From assembly GCA_948567375.1 (NCBI GenBank), contig OX419761.1:19470501-19534500 (forward strand): 64,000 nucleotides of DNA. The letters run 5' to 3'. This DNA comes from Lunularia cruciata (taxonomy: Eukaryota > Streptophyta > Marchantiopsida > Lunulariales > Lunulariaceae). The notes under the pieces are model-generated. The model saw nothing but the letters and a program-made list of their open reading frames with translations, was not told the origin of the DNA and did not search any database. Below are positions 23,861 through 34,859 of this stretch, piece by piece (within the stretch, counting starts at the first letter, position 1; each line of letters opens with the position of its first letter). The position numbers and the translations under genes are program-made.

Positions 23861-24272
23861 TTGTATGTTTTCATTGTTTGAAAACATACATTGCTCTATT
23901 GTATATACCATTACCAGATTTAATAAATAAGTTAATTTAGCATGCCTTAATTAGTGAACTTGTGTATTTACTTGATTCAGAAGTGAATTTTACTTGATGG
24001 ATCACTAAATGTACCACTTGTGAATAGGTGTTCAACAGATTTGTGTTGAGACACATGCCTTACTAATAGTGAGGTTAGGTCATGATAGTTGTAGGGAGAG
24101 AGTTCCTTCTCCATCTTCATCCTTTGAGATAGCTCCTCTTCCTTCTTTTTTCCCTTCTCTCCTTTCTCTATCTATGTAGGTTGCACCTCCTTCCACCCAC
24201 TTCAGAATACCTTCACCCTCTTCTTGTTTTGTTGACATCATGTGTGTTTTAGATGATTGTGTTCAAGTAGTT

Positions 24273-24274
<2 letters not shown>

Positions 24275-24313
<39 letters not shown>
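24275..24313. repeat. (GA)n microsatellite
   Basis: About 19 uninterrupted GA units. In the plus frame it encodes Arg-Glu repeats that lead into the coiled-coil pseudogene. Confidence 0.95.
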
Positions 24314-24316
<3 letters not shown>

Positions 24317-24337
24317 TTGGTTGAGCAAGAGAGGAAA

Positions 24338-24870
24338 TTGGAGAGTGTAGAGGAGCAAGAGAGATTAGTGCTTGAGCACAAGAGGTGATTGGAGAGTGTA
24401 GAGGAGCATGGTAGATTGTTAGTAGAGAGAGAAACTCCTTTGTGAGAGAGAGGATACTCTTGCTGTAAAGGAGGAGAGGCAAATGACTTTTATTACTTTT
24501 GAGATGGAGAGAGACCAAAGATTAGCTAACTTAGACTTGGACATCCTAGGTGTTGCTACCATGGCTGAGGGTTATGGGGTCCAGTTACAGAATCAAGCAA
24601 TTGGAGAGTGTAGAGGAGCAAGAGGATAAGTGCTTGAGCATGAGAGGCAATTTGAAAGTGTAGAGGAGCATGGTAGATTGTTAGTAGAGAAAAGAGAGAC
24701 TCCTTTGTGAGAGAGAGAATACTCTTGCTGCAAAGGAGGAGAGGAAGATGACCTTTATTACTTCTTAGATGGAAAGAGAGTGAAGATTAGTTGACTTAGA
24801 CTTGGACATCCTAGGTGCCGATACCATGGCTGAGGGTTATAGGGTCCAGTTACAGAATCAGGCACAAGAG
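24338..24870 (+). pseudogene. coiled-coil segment with 263-bp tandem duplication
   Basis: Two units start with ttggagagtgtagagg at 24338 and 24601. Each encodes a charged helical stretch (LESVEEQERLVLEH, VEEHGRLLVERET) ending in MAEGY and VQLQNQA. Stops break both units. The second unit continues into AQELAFAMERCKRTHVQVEE at about 24860-24930. Confidence 0.7.
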
Positions 24871-25041
24871 TTAGCCTTTGCTATGGAGAGGTGCAAGAGA
24901 ACACATGTTCAAGTAGAGGAGAGTGAGAGTAGTCTAGCTCAGGTGAGGGCTAGTGTGGTTTATATTGGATCGAGACTATCTAGTATTGCTTGCTAGGCTC
25001 ATACCTGTTATGAGATGTAGACCCAGACCAATGCCACCCCT

Positions 25042-25983
25042 GTGATAGATACCACTCATGTGTTACCTCAAAATGTGGAGACTCAAGGGACTCAGATTGA
25101 GTTTACAAAGAGGCTTTTTCTATCAAGAGAGTATATTCCATTTATTTTCTTCCCACACTTCTTGCAAAAGAAGATTATTATTGTGGATGTTACTTGTTTG
25201 ACATCATTTTGGGTTTGTGGTAGCACCAATTTCTATGCATGGGAGAGCTGGATTACTAGGCATGGTTGGTGCCCTCATACAAAATTAGGGCCTATAGGGT
25301 GGGTTGCATGTCCTGGTGTTTGCCATTTCATCCAATTCTGTTTGCTACACTTTGAGGTTATCTTATGGATAGATCTTACTCCAAATGGATTGGAGTGGTT
25401 GCTATGGAGCATGTGGCAATGGTCAGGTTTCCTGGAAGAAGTTCACACCGGGTCTTGCCTCATGGTATGTTTTTGTTCTATAGATGTCCAGTGAGATGAT
25501 GAGTTCAAAGGACTTGGAGTTAGATCATATGAGCATCTCACTTCATTAGGTTTACCTCATTGTGATCTTTAGATCCTTGATAGCTATGCATTCTCTTATT
25601 ATAGGAACAATCCACATGGTGTTATCCATCCTACCCACTTCTATCCTTATAGGGTAGAGAGAGCATCATACACTTGGTTATTTGACCCTTTGATGAGTGC
25701 TTGGGACAGATTTGTCGATGATGATAGGCCTACTGTTAGTTGAGCAGAAGAGGAATTGACATCTGGTAGACTAAGTTCTTATAGTAGTGACCTATATTCT
25801 CTTCTTGCTAGCATTATTAGGCAGCGAGACTTGGATGAGAGTGAGTGGCACCTTTGGTGGTCATTGATTCCATTTAGGATTCAACATCATGTATATTGTT
25901 GTAGACTTGAGGATGCAATAGGAGCACTTAGACACCATGTTTTATCTCTCTCATCTTCTTTACCTTGTTCTCCTCTAGCATAG
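25042..25983 (+). pseudogene. unrecognised open region, two parts
   Basis: A frame of 150 codons (25042-25494) rich in Trp, Phe and Cys is followed after a stop by readable pieces (RVERASYTWLFDPLMSAWDR) and by LSSYSSDLYSLLASIIRQRD (25756-25983). The segments read as once-coding sequence, but I recognise no domain. Confidence 0.35.
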
Positions 25984-26520
25984 TGACATGTTTTATTGGC
26001 TCCACATTTACATACATCTTATGTACATTTATCACATTTATACACATTTTATGTACCACTATTTTACCCTAAAATTTTATCACTCATATCTATTTTTCAT
26101 GTGTTTTGATCACTTGTGCTAAAATTTTATCACTCATATGTATTTTCATGTGCCTTTGCATCACACCAAGCATCACACCAAGCATCACTTGGCACCTACA
26201 CGTGCCATCCACAAACAACTAGCACCATTGTCCATTGCCTTGAATAGGAACAATTTTACAACCCTAAACCCTAGCGGCATTGGGCGTTAGCACGTGGCAC
26301 TAGGTGCCTACACACCAACAATATGCATCACTTAGTGCCTACACGCCCATTGGGTGTTGGCCGAAACTCACCTGGCACCACTCCCATTGGCACAAAATTT
26401 GGGGTGCATAGTTAGGTGGCATTGGGCAAAACATCAAGCGCCAATAAGTGCCAGCTAGCGCCAACAAGCAACATTTTTTTCCATAGAGAGTCATAAACAA
26501 CTTTATTAGACTCAACTTTA
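25984..26520. repeat. non-coding stretch with short internal duplications
   Basis: The motif aaaattttatcactcatat occurs twice at about 26070 and 26119, and caccaagcatca is doubled near 26165. Between 26180 and 26490 there are many short ggcac/gtgcc inversions. It may be the far edge of the insertion inside the Harbinger element. Confidence 0.4.
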
Positions 26521-26556
26521 TTAGAATACTCAGGTTACATTGTGGTATGTTATTCA

Positions 26557-28010
26557 CTATCTACTTGTAGAGTATGATGAGTTTGGAGTAGGATCCTCAT
26601 ATTGAACTTGAGTTAGCACTTTGAAATATTGGCTTATTTCCTTGGGAGAATTTCTTGCATGTATTAGACTTATTTTGATTTCATGAGTGCGCTTTGACTG
26701 TAAACTCTTCTCCTTGAATTTGTGTTTGTCTGCCCTAGCTTTCCTTTTATCTGCACTTAATTTCAATTTTCATCTTCTCTATCTCTAATCTAACATGCTC
26801 TACTTCCATTTTCATCATTTTTCTCTCTTTTCTTCATGTTGGTGGCTTCTAGTTCAGCTAGTTGTAACCTCTCCCTAGATTCTATAATATATGCCTTCAA
26901 CATGGTAATTTTTGCTAAATCTTGAGACAATGACATACTAGGTGACATTTGAGATACCTTACTTGCTGATATTTCAACTTTTCTCCTCTTTGGGTCATGT
27001 TCTCCTTCTTGGTCAAGGAAAGCGCACTTGGACCCATCCCTTATAGAAGTTAAAGAAGTTGGTGTAACAAAGGTGAGTCCTCTACTAGTACAACATATAG
27101 TGACTCATCCTTGGATGATTGGATTCCATAGTCCATGTAAACACTAGGTATACTTTCCACCCCTTGGGTGTTTGGGACAAACTAGGGGCACGAGTCCATG
27201 AGCACCATCTCTAGGGGAGATGGGAATTGAGAGCCCTCCTCCACACCAACCTTGCTCAAATTGGGATATAAATCTCCCAACTTACTATAGCAGGTAGACT
27301 AATATTTGCTTAGTTCTCAAACATAGCTTCCATTCTAGCAAAATGCGTGCACATTCCATTCAATTATCTTCTACAGTTCTCCACCTCTTGCCATATTCCT
27401 TCTCTGTGAAACCTTCTCCCATAGCCTTGTTCTTAAGCTCCCAAGTTTCTTTGTATTGTTTCACGTACCTCAATTATTTCTTGTAAAGCCAATCACATGT
27501 CATAGAAGTAGGAAATCCTTGCCCCTTCCGGATTAAAAATATTGCCATGAAACTAAAAGCCATCAATTTTTGAATTTATGGTTTTTTGCAATTCCTACCA
27601 TGAATTTGTGCAAAATGCTTTGGGTCCTCCAAATAATCCAAGATTTGGCCATAATGGTATGTCACCATACAAAAACGTTCATCTTCTTTTGTTTTTCTGG
27701 GCATGATAGAAGCCATCCTCAAGATTCTCCATATTTCCTAATGGTTCTTCAGGTTGAAAATCCAAAGGCAAGTGCATTGGTTTTAGATCCGCATCCAAAA
27801 GTGAGCCTTTTGCACTATAACAAGCTACTTCAGCTCCCATTGCTAAATTTTTGTTGCCCTTTTGGAGTAAAATTCCTTGACTCCCAATCAATTTCTTGGT
27901 TGTCATGGAGTGGCACGGATCATTTTCCATAACTCTCATTACCCTTTGCCACACTAATGTAAGGAAATGAACCACTACACCAATGCCAAACTTCTAAATT
28001 GCCATTTACT
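26557..28010 (-). pseudogene. Harbinger ORF1, Myb-like with coiled coil (broken)
   Basis: On the minus strand, readable parts in order are 27679-27975, a trihelix/Myb-like piece around 27330-27500 (YVKQYKETWELKNKAMGEGF then YGKRW), and a coiled-coil end (KMEVEHVRLEIEKMKIEIK, then 26557-26766). This is the layout of the DNA-binding ORF1 partner of PIF/Harbinger transposases. Stops and frame changes are numerous. Confidence 0.5.
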
Positions 28011-28282
28011 TGACTGACTGAGGCATCATTTTCACTTGGGATGGTGAATTTGAGTTGAGAATTTGACTAGTTGAGAGTGGGCATTTTGGATCTACCAAAA
28101 TTTCAAAAATTCCACTCCAAGATCAACTCACCCAACCACGTGGCAATCCTCTCAAGAAACCACATCCCCTCTTGTTGCAAATACTTATTTTCATATGGCA
28201 TTCCTAAACCTCCATAACCTAGTGCATGATTCTTATAAATGAACGCGACTTGGATGAAATACCCCATAACTGATTTTATAGA

Positions 28283-28520
28283 GCGTTCATTTATTACCCT
28301 CACATCTTGCTACAAATTTCACTAAAAAAATTTACAAAGTTTGTTATTTATCCCATAGACATCCATCAAATCTATTTCTAAAAACCCTTAATGTTTCATG
28401 TGCGTTCATTTATTACCATCACATCTTGTTACAAAGTTCACTAAAACAAGTTACAAAGTTTGTTATTTATCCCATTGACATTTGTCAAATCTATTTCTAA
28501 AAACCCTTAATGTTTCATGT
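28283..28520. repeat. 119-bp tandem duplication of the Harbinger right end
   Basis: Units 28283-28401 and 28402-28520 each begin gcgttcatttattacc and end aacccttaatgtttcatgt. The duplicated unit contains the right terminal inverted repeat and 12 bp of flanking DNA, so the duplication happened after insertion. Confidence 0.93.
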
Positions 28521-28564
28521 GATCAGGTTGTGAAGGTTCCTCCGAGAACAAGTTCTGTATGTCA

Positions 28565-29987
28565 TTGGGTTTTCACGTCAATGTTGTTGTCAATTGTGCC
28601 AATAACACTAAAGCCAAGAACTTGTATGTTATCTCCCAAAAGGGAGTGAAGGATCACCTTAACATGCTTCCCGCCATTGCAATTCAATGACATGGTTATG
28701 CCTACTATCAAGAAGGGTAATCCACACTTGAGAAAAAAAGTCATATCTGTTGTAGTAGTTTGGTAGCACAAGCCATGGTGCCACAAAGATGGAGTCTTCA
28801 TGTATATTGAAGTTATGATTTTGAGTGCACTATCTTCTTACAATAGAGTTTTGTGTGCAAGATGTTTCTTTGAGAGAAGGTCTCATGAATGTCTTTCTTC
28901 TAACTATATCAATTGTGTATCTTCATCCATACAACATTGGAGTTATTTTCAAACCTAAGGAAGAAATGAAAGATATTCCCCAAACCATTAAGTTGTGGAA
29001 TACTTGCTGGTCCTTTTGCACTAAATGGATCTGACTTGCAGTGAGGAAATATATTTGACAAGAACTATCTTTGTGTTGAATTATAGTACTGCATGATTTG
29101 CTATCACATGACCAATTGGTAAGGGATGTGCCAATTTTTGGCCCAAAATTGCCAGTGCAGCCAATGCCATAGTATAGCCTTCTCTCATAGAAGTATAATC
29201 AGCTAGTTGGTAGGTCAGGTTGTGACAAATAATAGGCTTATGATTTTGCATGAGTATGTACTTCTCAAAAATCAAGGATAGATTCATTGTCATCCATCGG
29301 GGTAGCGGGTGCAGAATTTTGTAAGGTCCTCTTACTGTGCTAGGTTCAATTGTACAATGGAAGAGGATTTGCACTAATGGCACTATGCTAGGTCCAATTT
29401 TCAATAATATTCATTTTATTGTGCATGGTTAAAAGGTTAACTTTTGTATAAATTGAACATCATTGGACCTGCATGTCTATTAGCAACAAGCAAAGAAGGA
29501 TCAATCCTACTTTTGGCATACTTTTGGCATACTTTTGGTAACTCCTCCTTTATTTGTAATGTTTTGCTGATCAGACACCATCCACTCCTCTCTCACTTTG
29601 CTCCATTCCACCTACTTCACTCATTGCTCTATGTATGCTTTGTGCACTATGCTCTATCGCTATTTTATCTTCACTCCGACTCAATGGAGACACCATGCAC
29701 TCCTCTCCTATTTCATTCCACTCCTCTCATTCAAAAGATTGCTATACCAACCTAATTACATAGATCAATCCGGCCTAGAAAGCAAAGGTACACCAAAAGT
29801 AGGTTTGAAAGAGCATAATTCAACATCCTTTATAGTTGAGTTCTAACAAATCAAAAGAAGCAGCGGGATCATTCATCCTACCTTGCTCCGCAATTGCTAC
29901 CAAAATGATTATGAAGATACAACACCAATTTTTTGAGTTGTCACACTCCTTTGACCACCATCTCCAAATACTCTATTCTGTGAGACG
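28565..29987 (-). repeat. large inverted repeat, left arm
   Basis: The reverse complement of this stretch matches 30743-31978. It contains, in minus-strand order, mL43 exon 1 with part of intron 1, a segment equal to 9929-10135, and a readable but unrecognised coding piece ([20 protein letters not shown] in 29081-29404). Confidence 0.85.
29882..29961 (-). pseudogene. captured mL43 exon 1, left-arm copy
   Basis: It matches mL43 exon 1 including the start codon and donor GTAGGATGA, and continues into intron 1 to about 29745. Most differences from the gene are G-to-A or C-to-T. No exon 2 follows. Confidence 0.9.
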
Positions 29988-30742
29988 GTCTATTTTTCAC
30001 TCAAGATGAACCTTTAATGGTTATTATGGTAGTGCACCATGGACTAAGAAGGTAAAGACCCCAACTCCATCATACTCCCCCAAGGCTAACACTCAAGACA
30101 TTGTTCACTAGAGAACTCAATGAGAGAGAGATAATTGCAAATGAAAGGATGATGAGTATCCCTTGTTTATATGCTTGTGTAATAGTTACACACCAAAGTT
30201 ACTAATTATTGGAGTAACTCAAGTTACTAGGCTAAAATTCAAGTAAAGTCAAAAAGTATAAAGGAATATCCATCCACATGAGCATATTCTACTAAGCATG
30301 TAATCTTATCTTGATTCTACTACTAAGTCGAGGATTCCTTCACATAGGCTATCCTTGGACTACAAAAGAATTCAAAACAAGAAGGCTTGCTTGCCCAAGA
30401 GTTCTCAACTCTTTCCTCAAAGCCAAACACCTAGGAATAATACCAAGTCAACACATTAGAATCCAAAATAGTGGTGCTCATCTTTTCCACTTCCTCTAAA
30501 GTAAGGTCCCCATTATCTTAGCTATGACTAACTTTAGCTAATCATGACTAATGTAGAACCATCCTTTATCTCTATATAAATAATATCTATCAAGTATTTG
30601 TAATACCAAGCTAAATATCACAATACCACACACATGCACAAATGCGTGTTATAGTTCTTATTGAAGGTTCAAATTTTATGTCCTACTTAGGCTATAGAGT
30701 TACATTTAATTTCACTTCTAATTTTAATATAAAAAAAATTAG
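29988..30742. other. spacer between the inverted arms
   Basis: About 750 bp, AT-rich, with a TATA-like tatataaataat near 30575 and a conserved end (around 30680-30715) that recurs reversed near 19120-19175. It contains no gene. It may be an LTR-like or other repeat. Confidence 0.4.
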
Positions 30743-31978
30743 AGTATCCGGAGATGGCGGTTAGAGGAGTGTGGCAGCTCAAAAAATTGGTGTTGTATTT
30801 GTGCAATCATTTTGGTAACAATCACGGAGCAAGGTAGGATGATCAATCCCATTGCTTCTATCAATTTGTTAGAACACAGTCATAAAGGTTTCTGAATTAT
30901 GCTCTTTCAGACCTGCTTTTGGCATACCTCTACTTTCTAGGCCGGATTGACCTTTGGAATTAGGTTGGTGCAGCAATTTCTAGAATGGGTGAGGTGGAAC
31001 AAAATGGGAGAGGAATGCATGGTGTCTCCATTGAGTTGGAGCAAAGATAAAACAGCAATAGAGCATACATAGAGCAATGAGTGAAGTGGGTGGAATGGAG
31101 CAAGGTGGGAGAGGAGTGGATGGTGTGTTGATCAGAAAAATGTTACAAATAAATGATTTACAGGTGGTATGCCAAAAGCAAGAGTGATCCTTCTTTGCTT
31201 GTTGTTAATAGACATGCATGTCCGATGATATTCATTTTATACAAAAATTAACCCTTTAACCATGCCTCATAAAATGAATATTATGAACAATTGGACCTAG
31301 CACACTGCCATTAGGGCGAACACTCTTCCATTGTACAACTAAACCTAGCACAATAAGAGGACCTCACAAAATTCTGCACCCAATACCCCGATGGATGGCA
31401 GTGAATTGATCTTTGAGCCTAGAGAAGTACTTACTCATGCTACTCATAAGCCTGTTATTTATAATGACCTGACCTGCAAACTAGCTGATTATACTTCTAA
31501 GAGAGAAGTCTATACTATGGCATTGGCCGCACTGGCAATCTTGGGCCATAAATCAACACATTGCTTACCAATTGGTCTTGTGATAGCAAACCTTACAATA
31601 CACCAATTCAACACAAAGATAGTTCTTGTTAAATATATTTCCTCAATGCCAAGACTGATCCATTTAGTGCAAAAGGACCTACGAGTATTTCATAGGTTAA
31701 TGGTTTGAGGAATACCTTTCATTTCTCTCTTAGGGTTGAAAACAACTCCTGTGTTATTTGGATGATTTACATAGATTGCTCACATGGCAATGTCTCATGC
31801 GTGGGATCTATCTACAACCTACTCCACTAATGTGGAGATAACCATGATAATTTACTTTTTATGGCTACATAAACCACAACATGACATCAAAAGATAATAT
31901 ACAAGTTCTTGGCTCTAGTGTTATCAACAAAATTGACAATGGAACAGGCAAGAAGACCCAACAACAGATAAAACTTGT
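30743..31978 (+). repeat. large inverted repeat, right arm
   Basis: Inverted partner of 28565-29987. It carries mL43 exon 1 (30754-30833), intron-1 sequence to about 30985, the 10-kb segment to about 31145, and the unrecognised coding piece 31391-31708 ([20 protein letters not shown]). Similarity fades after about 31930. Confidence 0.85.
30754..30833 (+). pseudogene. captured mL43 exon 1, right-arm copy
   Basis: ATGGCGGTTAGAGGAGTG here equals the gene start with one C-to-T change. The donor GTAGGATGATC is kept. Beyond the exon the intron-1 match continues to about 30985, then jumps to the segment that in the gene region lies at about 10100. Confidence 0.92.
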
Positions 31979-32439
31979 TCTTTTATGGACTTTATTTAAA
32001 CATCAACCTTTCAATCTTGCATAGGCAATGGAAGATGTTAATTCAATCAGATCCAAATCACTCCACCTCTAGATGATTCTACTTGTGCTGGAGTTGCATC
32101 CTGCTCTCTTTTAATTTGGCTTTCACCTATTGGCATAGCACTTTTTATTGATCAATCTCCTCTTCCCACATTTGCTAAAAAGTGCATCTTGGAGTTGTTG
32201 GGCTTGTAGTTCATTTTGATATGGCATCATGATATGAAGTGTTGGGTTGACAAAGCCATACCACCCCATTTCTAGTTTGGGTTATCCTCATGGGTAGGAT
32301 TATTGTGCATCGACCACCATGTACCTAAACCTTTTTTTTTAAATGCCAGATTCATATATCAAATATTGTTACTATAATCATGCATCATGACACGTGATTC
32401 TCTATGAATTCCACTCTCAATCAAAGAATTGTGCACTAC
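31979..32439. other. stretch without a recognisable gene
   Basis: AT-rich, with stops in all frames. No repeat relationship was noted. Confidence 0.45.
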
Positions 32440-32599
32440 CCCTCACTTTTCTTCAAGAGGCTTGTCAAGGATGGTATCTGAGCATCTTAGAGATTAATTT
32501 CAAGTAGATGATACTTCTAGTGGTTTTACCAAGTTGTTTAAGGTGGCTGTAGCAATAGCAAGAAGAGACATTCCTATGATTGTTAGTAAGGTGCTAGGT

Positions 32600-33403
32600 G
32601 CTAGTTGACTTCTTGCAATGGAGAAGGACACGAGAGGTATTAGACCAATTGCTATTGGAGAGATCTTTTAGCATTTGGTCAGTCGTACCATTGTCCTTCA
32701 GCATCATTCTCACTTTCAATAGCACCTCAGTCCACATTAGTTTGGAGTAGCTACACCTAAAAGATGTGAGGCTATATCTCTAGGCATTAGGGCACTCCTA
32801 AATATCTATCCAAAGTGGGTCGTCCTATAGGTGGATGTTGACAATGCTTTAAATAGCATCTTAAGAGCATCCATCTTTAGAGAGCTTAGAGAGGCCGGTG
32901 GATCCTTGGTGAGTCTTATTCCTTTTTTGTGGTCTTTGATGGCTCTCTTGCTTCCCTTCACTACTAGCACAATTGGTCACATGAAGGAGTCACCGTCTTA
33001 GAGTCAATTGTTGGTACACATCAAGGAGATCCTTTAAGGGGACCCTTATTTGCCATGGCTCACTTTAGAGCTCTCCTATCTACTACTTTGACCATGTCGA
33101 GTTTTGTATTCCCCCTTGATAGATGATACACACATCGTGGGCCTTGTAGAACAGATTAGGCAAGCCTTTGACCACTTGACTACCAAGCTACATCTAATAG
33201 GCTTGAGAGTCAAGGTGTCAAAGTGCAAGCTATGGTCTCCTTTAGGTATCCCTCCCCACCTTAAGCTACCAGAGGGATGTATCACATCTACAAATGGACT
33301 ACGTGTTCTTGGAGTGCCAATAGGATCTGAGGATTTTGTCACACGCTTCTTAGACATTGCCCTTGCAGAGGATGTTCTCCATGTGGATGACCTTCCATTA
33401 TAA
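32600..33403 (+). pseudogene. reverse transcriptase domain
   Basis: Recognisable blocks are RGIRPIAIGEIF, FGVATPKRCEA, a substrate-binding block VDVDNALNSI, and the catalytic box LIDDTHIVG with both Asp codons at 33122-33127. These are followed by LRVKVSKCKLWSP and GLRVLGVPIG. Several stops occur (for example near 32668 and 32829) and a frame break near 33035. This is the ADD-type box of an RT family found in lower plants and animals together with a C-terminal endonuclease. Confidence 0.85.
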
Positions 33404-33889
33404 GGTCTACATGTGGCATTTGGTATACTCTCCTCTAGTATTTCTCATCAACCAACTTACCTCATTTGTACAATTCCCTTCTCCTTGTCCTTCTTATCAT
33501 GTTTGAGAGCCTTTGATAGGAGGATTATAGGAGTCTTTGGTGATATTATTAGACCAAGGACATTTGAGTGTGTGACGGGATGTGGCACATAAATAGATGG
33601 CTTTGCCAATCTCTGCCAATGTAGAGGAGTTGGCTTGTTATCTATGGAGGAGATGGCACCTATAGTGTTTTTGGGTAGTTGGGCTCTCTCAACACCCCTA
33701 CTTTCCTCTCATTTTGTGGTTGTTGATAGGCCGGTTTTGGATACTTATGTGATAGAGGTGGAGGAAAGATCCTTTTCTCTCTAGATATTATTGCGGCAAA
33801 TAAGAGAGAGTCTATCCTCACAAGCACACAAGGAATTTCCATCTTTTGCTTCACTACCATCAGATTGGACTAGAGGTTTATAGTCTTCC
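33404..33889 (+). pseudogene. connector between RT and finger/endonuclease
   Basis: The same frame as both neighbours continues through stops near 33403, 33591, 33783 and 33882, with segments such as RAFDRRIIGVFGDII and LSSQAHKEFPSFASLPSDW. It is the thumb/connector region of the same protein. Confidence 0.6.
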
Positions 33890-34606
33890 TTGATGGAACG
33901 ACAATGTGAGCATACGCTACATTCTCTCTTAGTTGACTCATCCATTCCTCAGGCTACTAGGGCACATCTTTGCTCTTGCTCTGACAAGGATGCAAGCTCT
34001 AGGATCCTAGCTCAACCATGCATTAGGGCATGTCAACTTGCACCAGCTACTTTCTCTATAGCGATAAGGTTTTTCTTAGGTTTGGTCCACCCATCAGCAT
34101 CTTCATTATGCACTTGTGAGTGTGGTTCTACACTAGATGCAGTAGCGGTCCATATGACACGGTGTCCTTTTGGAGGACAAAGGATAGCTACCCATGATGT
34201 TATTCAGGACATAGTGTTTGCTATGGCAAGAGAGAATGGATACTTGGCTTGGGGAAAGAGTTTGTATGCTTTGCAAAGGAATTGTGTCAGGGCAGATTTA
34301 TACTTGGTCCGAGATGATCAGGTGATTGTAGCGGATGTCATGGTTATGGACCCTATGCGGAATACAGTTTTGGAGGGAGTGATTACCCATCTCCTTGGAT
34401 GGGCAGCGAGTGCAGCATTAGGTTACAAGGTCTCCAAGTATAGGGGCATGCAGCGAGGTCACCTCTTGGTTCCTCTAGCCTTGGAGTTATATGGAGCGAT
34501 GGACACAGTGTTTGCCATATTTGTCAAAGAATGCACGAGAGCTTATCATGTTAGGCGCCAAGGGGTACCACTCTCACTCTCATACTTTGTATCATATTTT
34601 AGATAA
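33890..34606 (+). pseudogene. zinc finger and restriction-like endonuclease C-terminus
   Basis: An uninterrupted frame of 238 codons. Residues 76-92 hold C-x-C, then His88 and Cys92 (CEC...HMTRC), followed by His102. Residues 134-149 read RADLY...VIVADVMVMD, placing two Asp (136 and 149) as in PD-(D/E)XK nucleases of R2-like elements. The open frame is preserved although the RT upstream is broken. The first Met is internal to the ancestral protein and is not its real start. Confidence 0.75.
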
Positions 34607-34734
34607 TGTGCATCCATTGCTCTACATAGAGCAATGGCAGGTGCAATCCATAAGAGAGCAATCACACTAGGTGATGCTTCTTGTTGCTCCACTTGTTTGT
34701 TGACAGTACTACTTGCATAGCTAGGATATTTTAA

Positions 34735-34850
34735 GTGCATATTTCTCATATAGACTCTATTGGGGCTTAGCCCCATTTTACCTTTTTTGTCTGTCCTTTG
34801 TAAGGCGTGATGGGGTCTTCTCATCCTTTGTGTTTTCTGCATGGTCGCCC
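34735..34850 (+). other. 3' tail of the retroelement
   Basis: It contains ggggcttagcccc, then cctttgtaaggcgtgatgg and ggtcttctcatcc. It is shared with the two short insertions at 14742-14848 and 40375-40460. A recognition structure for the reverse transcriptase is plausible. Confidence 0.65.
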
Positions 34851-34859
34851 ATTTCTCAT

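Larger units (their letters stand above)
19875..28387. mobile_element. PIF/Harbinger-like DNA transposon, interrupted
   Basis: Its left end, GGGGGTTTCAGAAATAG at 19875, is the inverted partner of the right end CTATTTCTAAAAACCC ending at 28387. The same termini border the short element at 40495-41686. A Harbinger transposase is coded near the left end on the plus strand and a Myb-like/coiled-coil ORF1 near the right end on the minus strand, so the two genes converge. The target duplication of this superfamily is TAA/TTA; TTA follows the right end, but the left side reads ATA, so it is degenerate or the end is a few bases off. About 4.5 kb in the middle (roughly 21990-26510) does not fit the family and is probably a later insertion. 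Confidence 0.6.
32440..34850 (+). mobile_element. non-LTR-like retroelement with restriction-like endonuclease domain
   Basis: A single plus-strand protein is readable from about 32450 to 34606, with stops but mostly one frame: reverse transcriptase, then a Cys/His finger, then a putative PD-(D/E)XK endonuclease. A non-coding tail follows, with the palindrome ggggcttagcccc near 34763. Related pieces lie at 19180-19500, 14742-14848 and 40375-40460. No LTRs, tyrosine recombinase or integrase are seen. The order RT, zinc finger, endonuclease resembles R2-group elements, but its group within RT phylogeny cannot be settled here. Confidence 0.75.
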
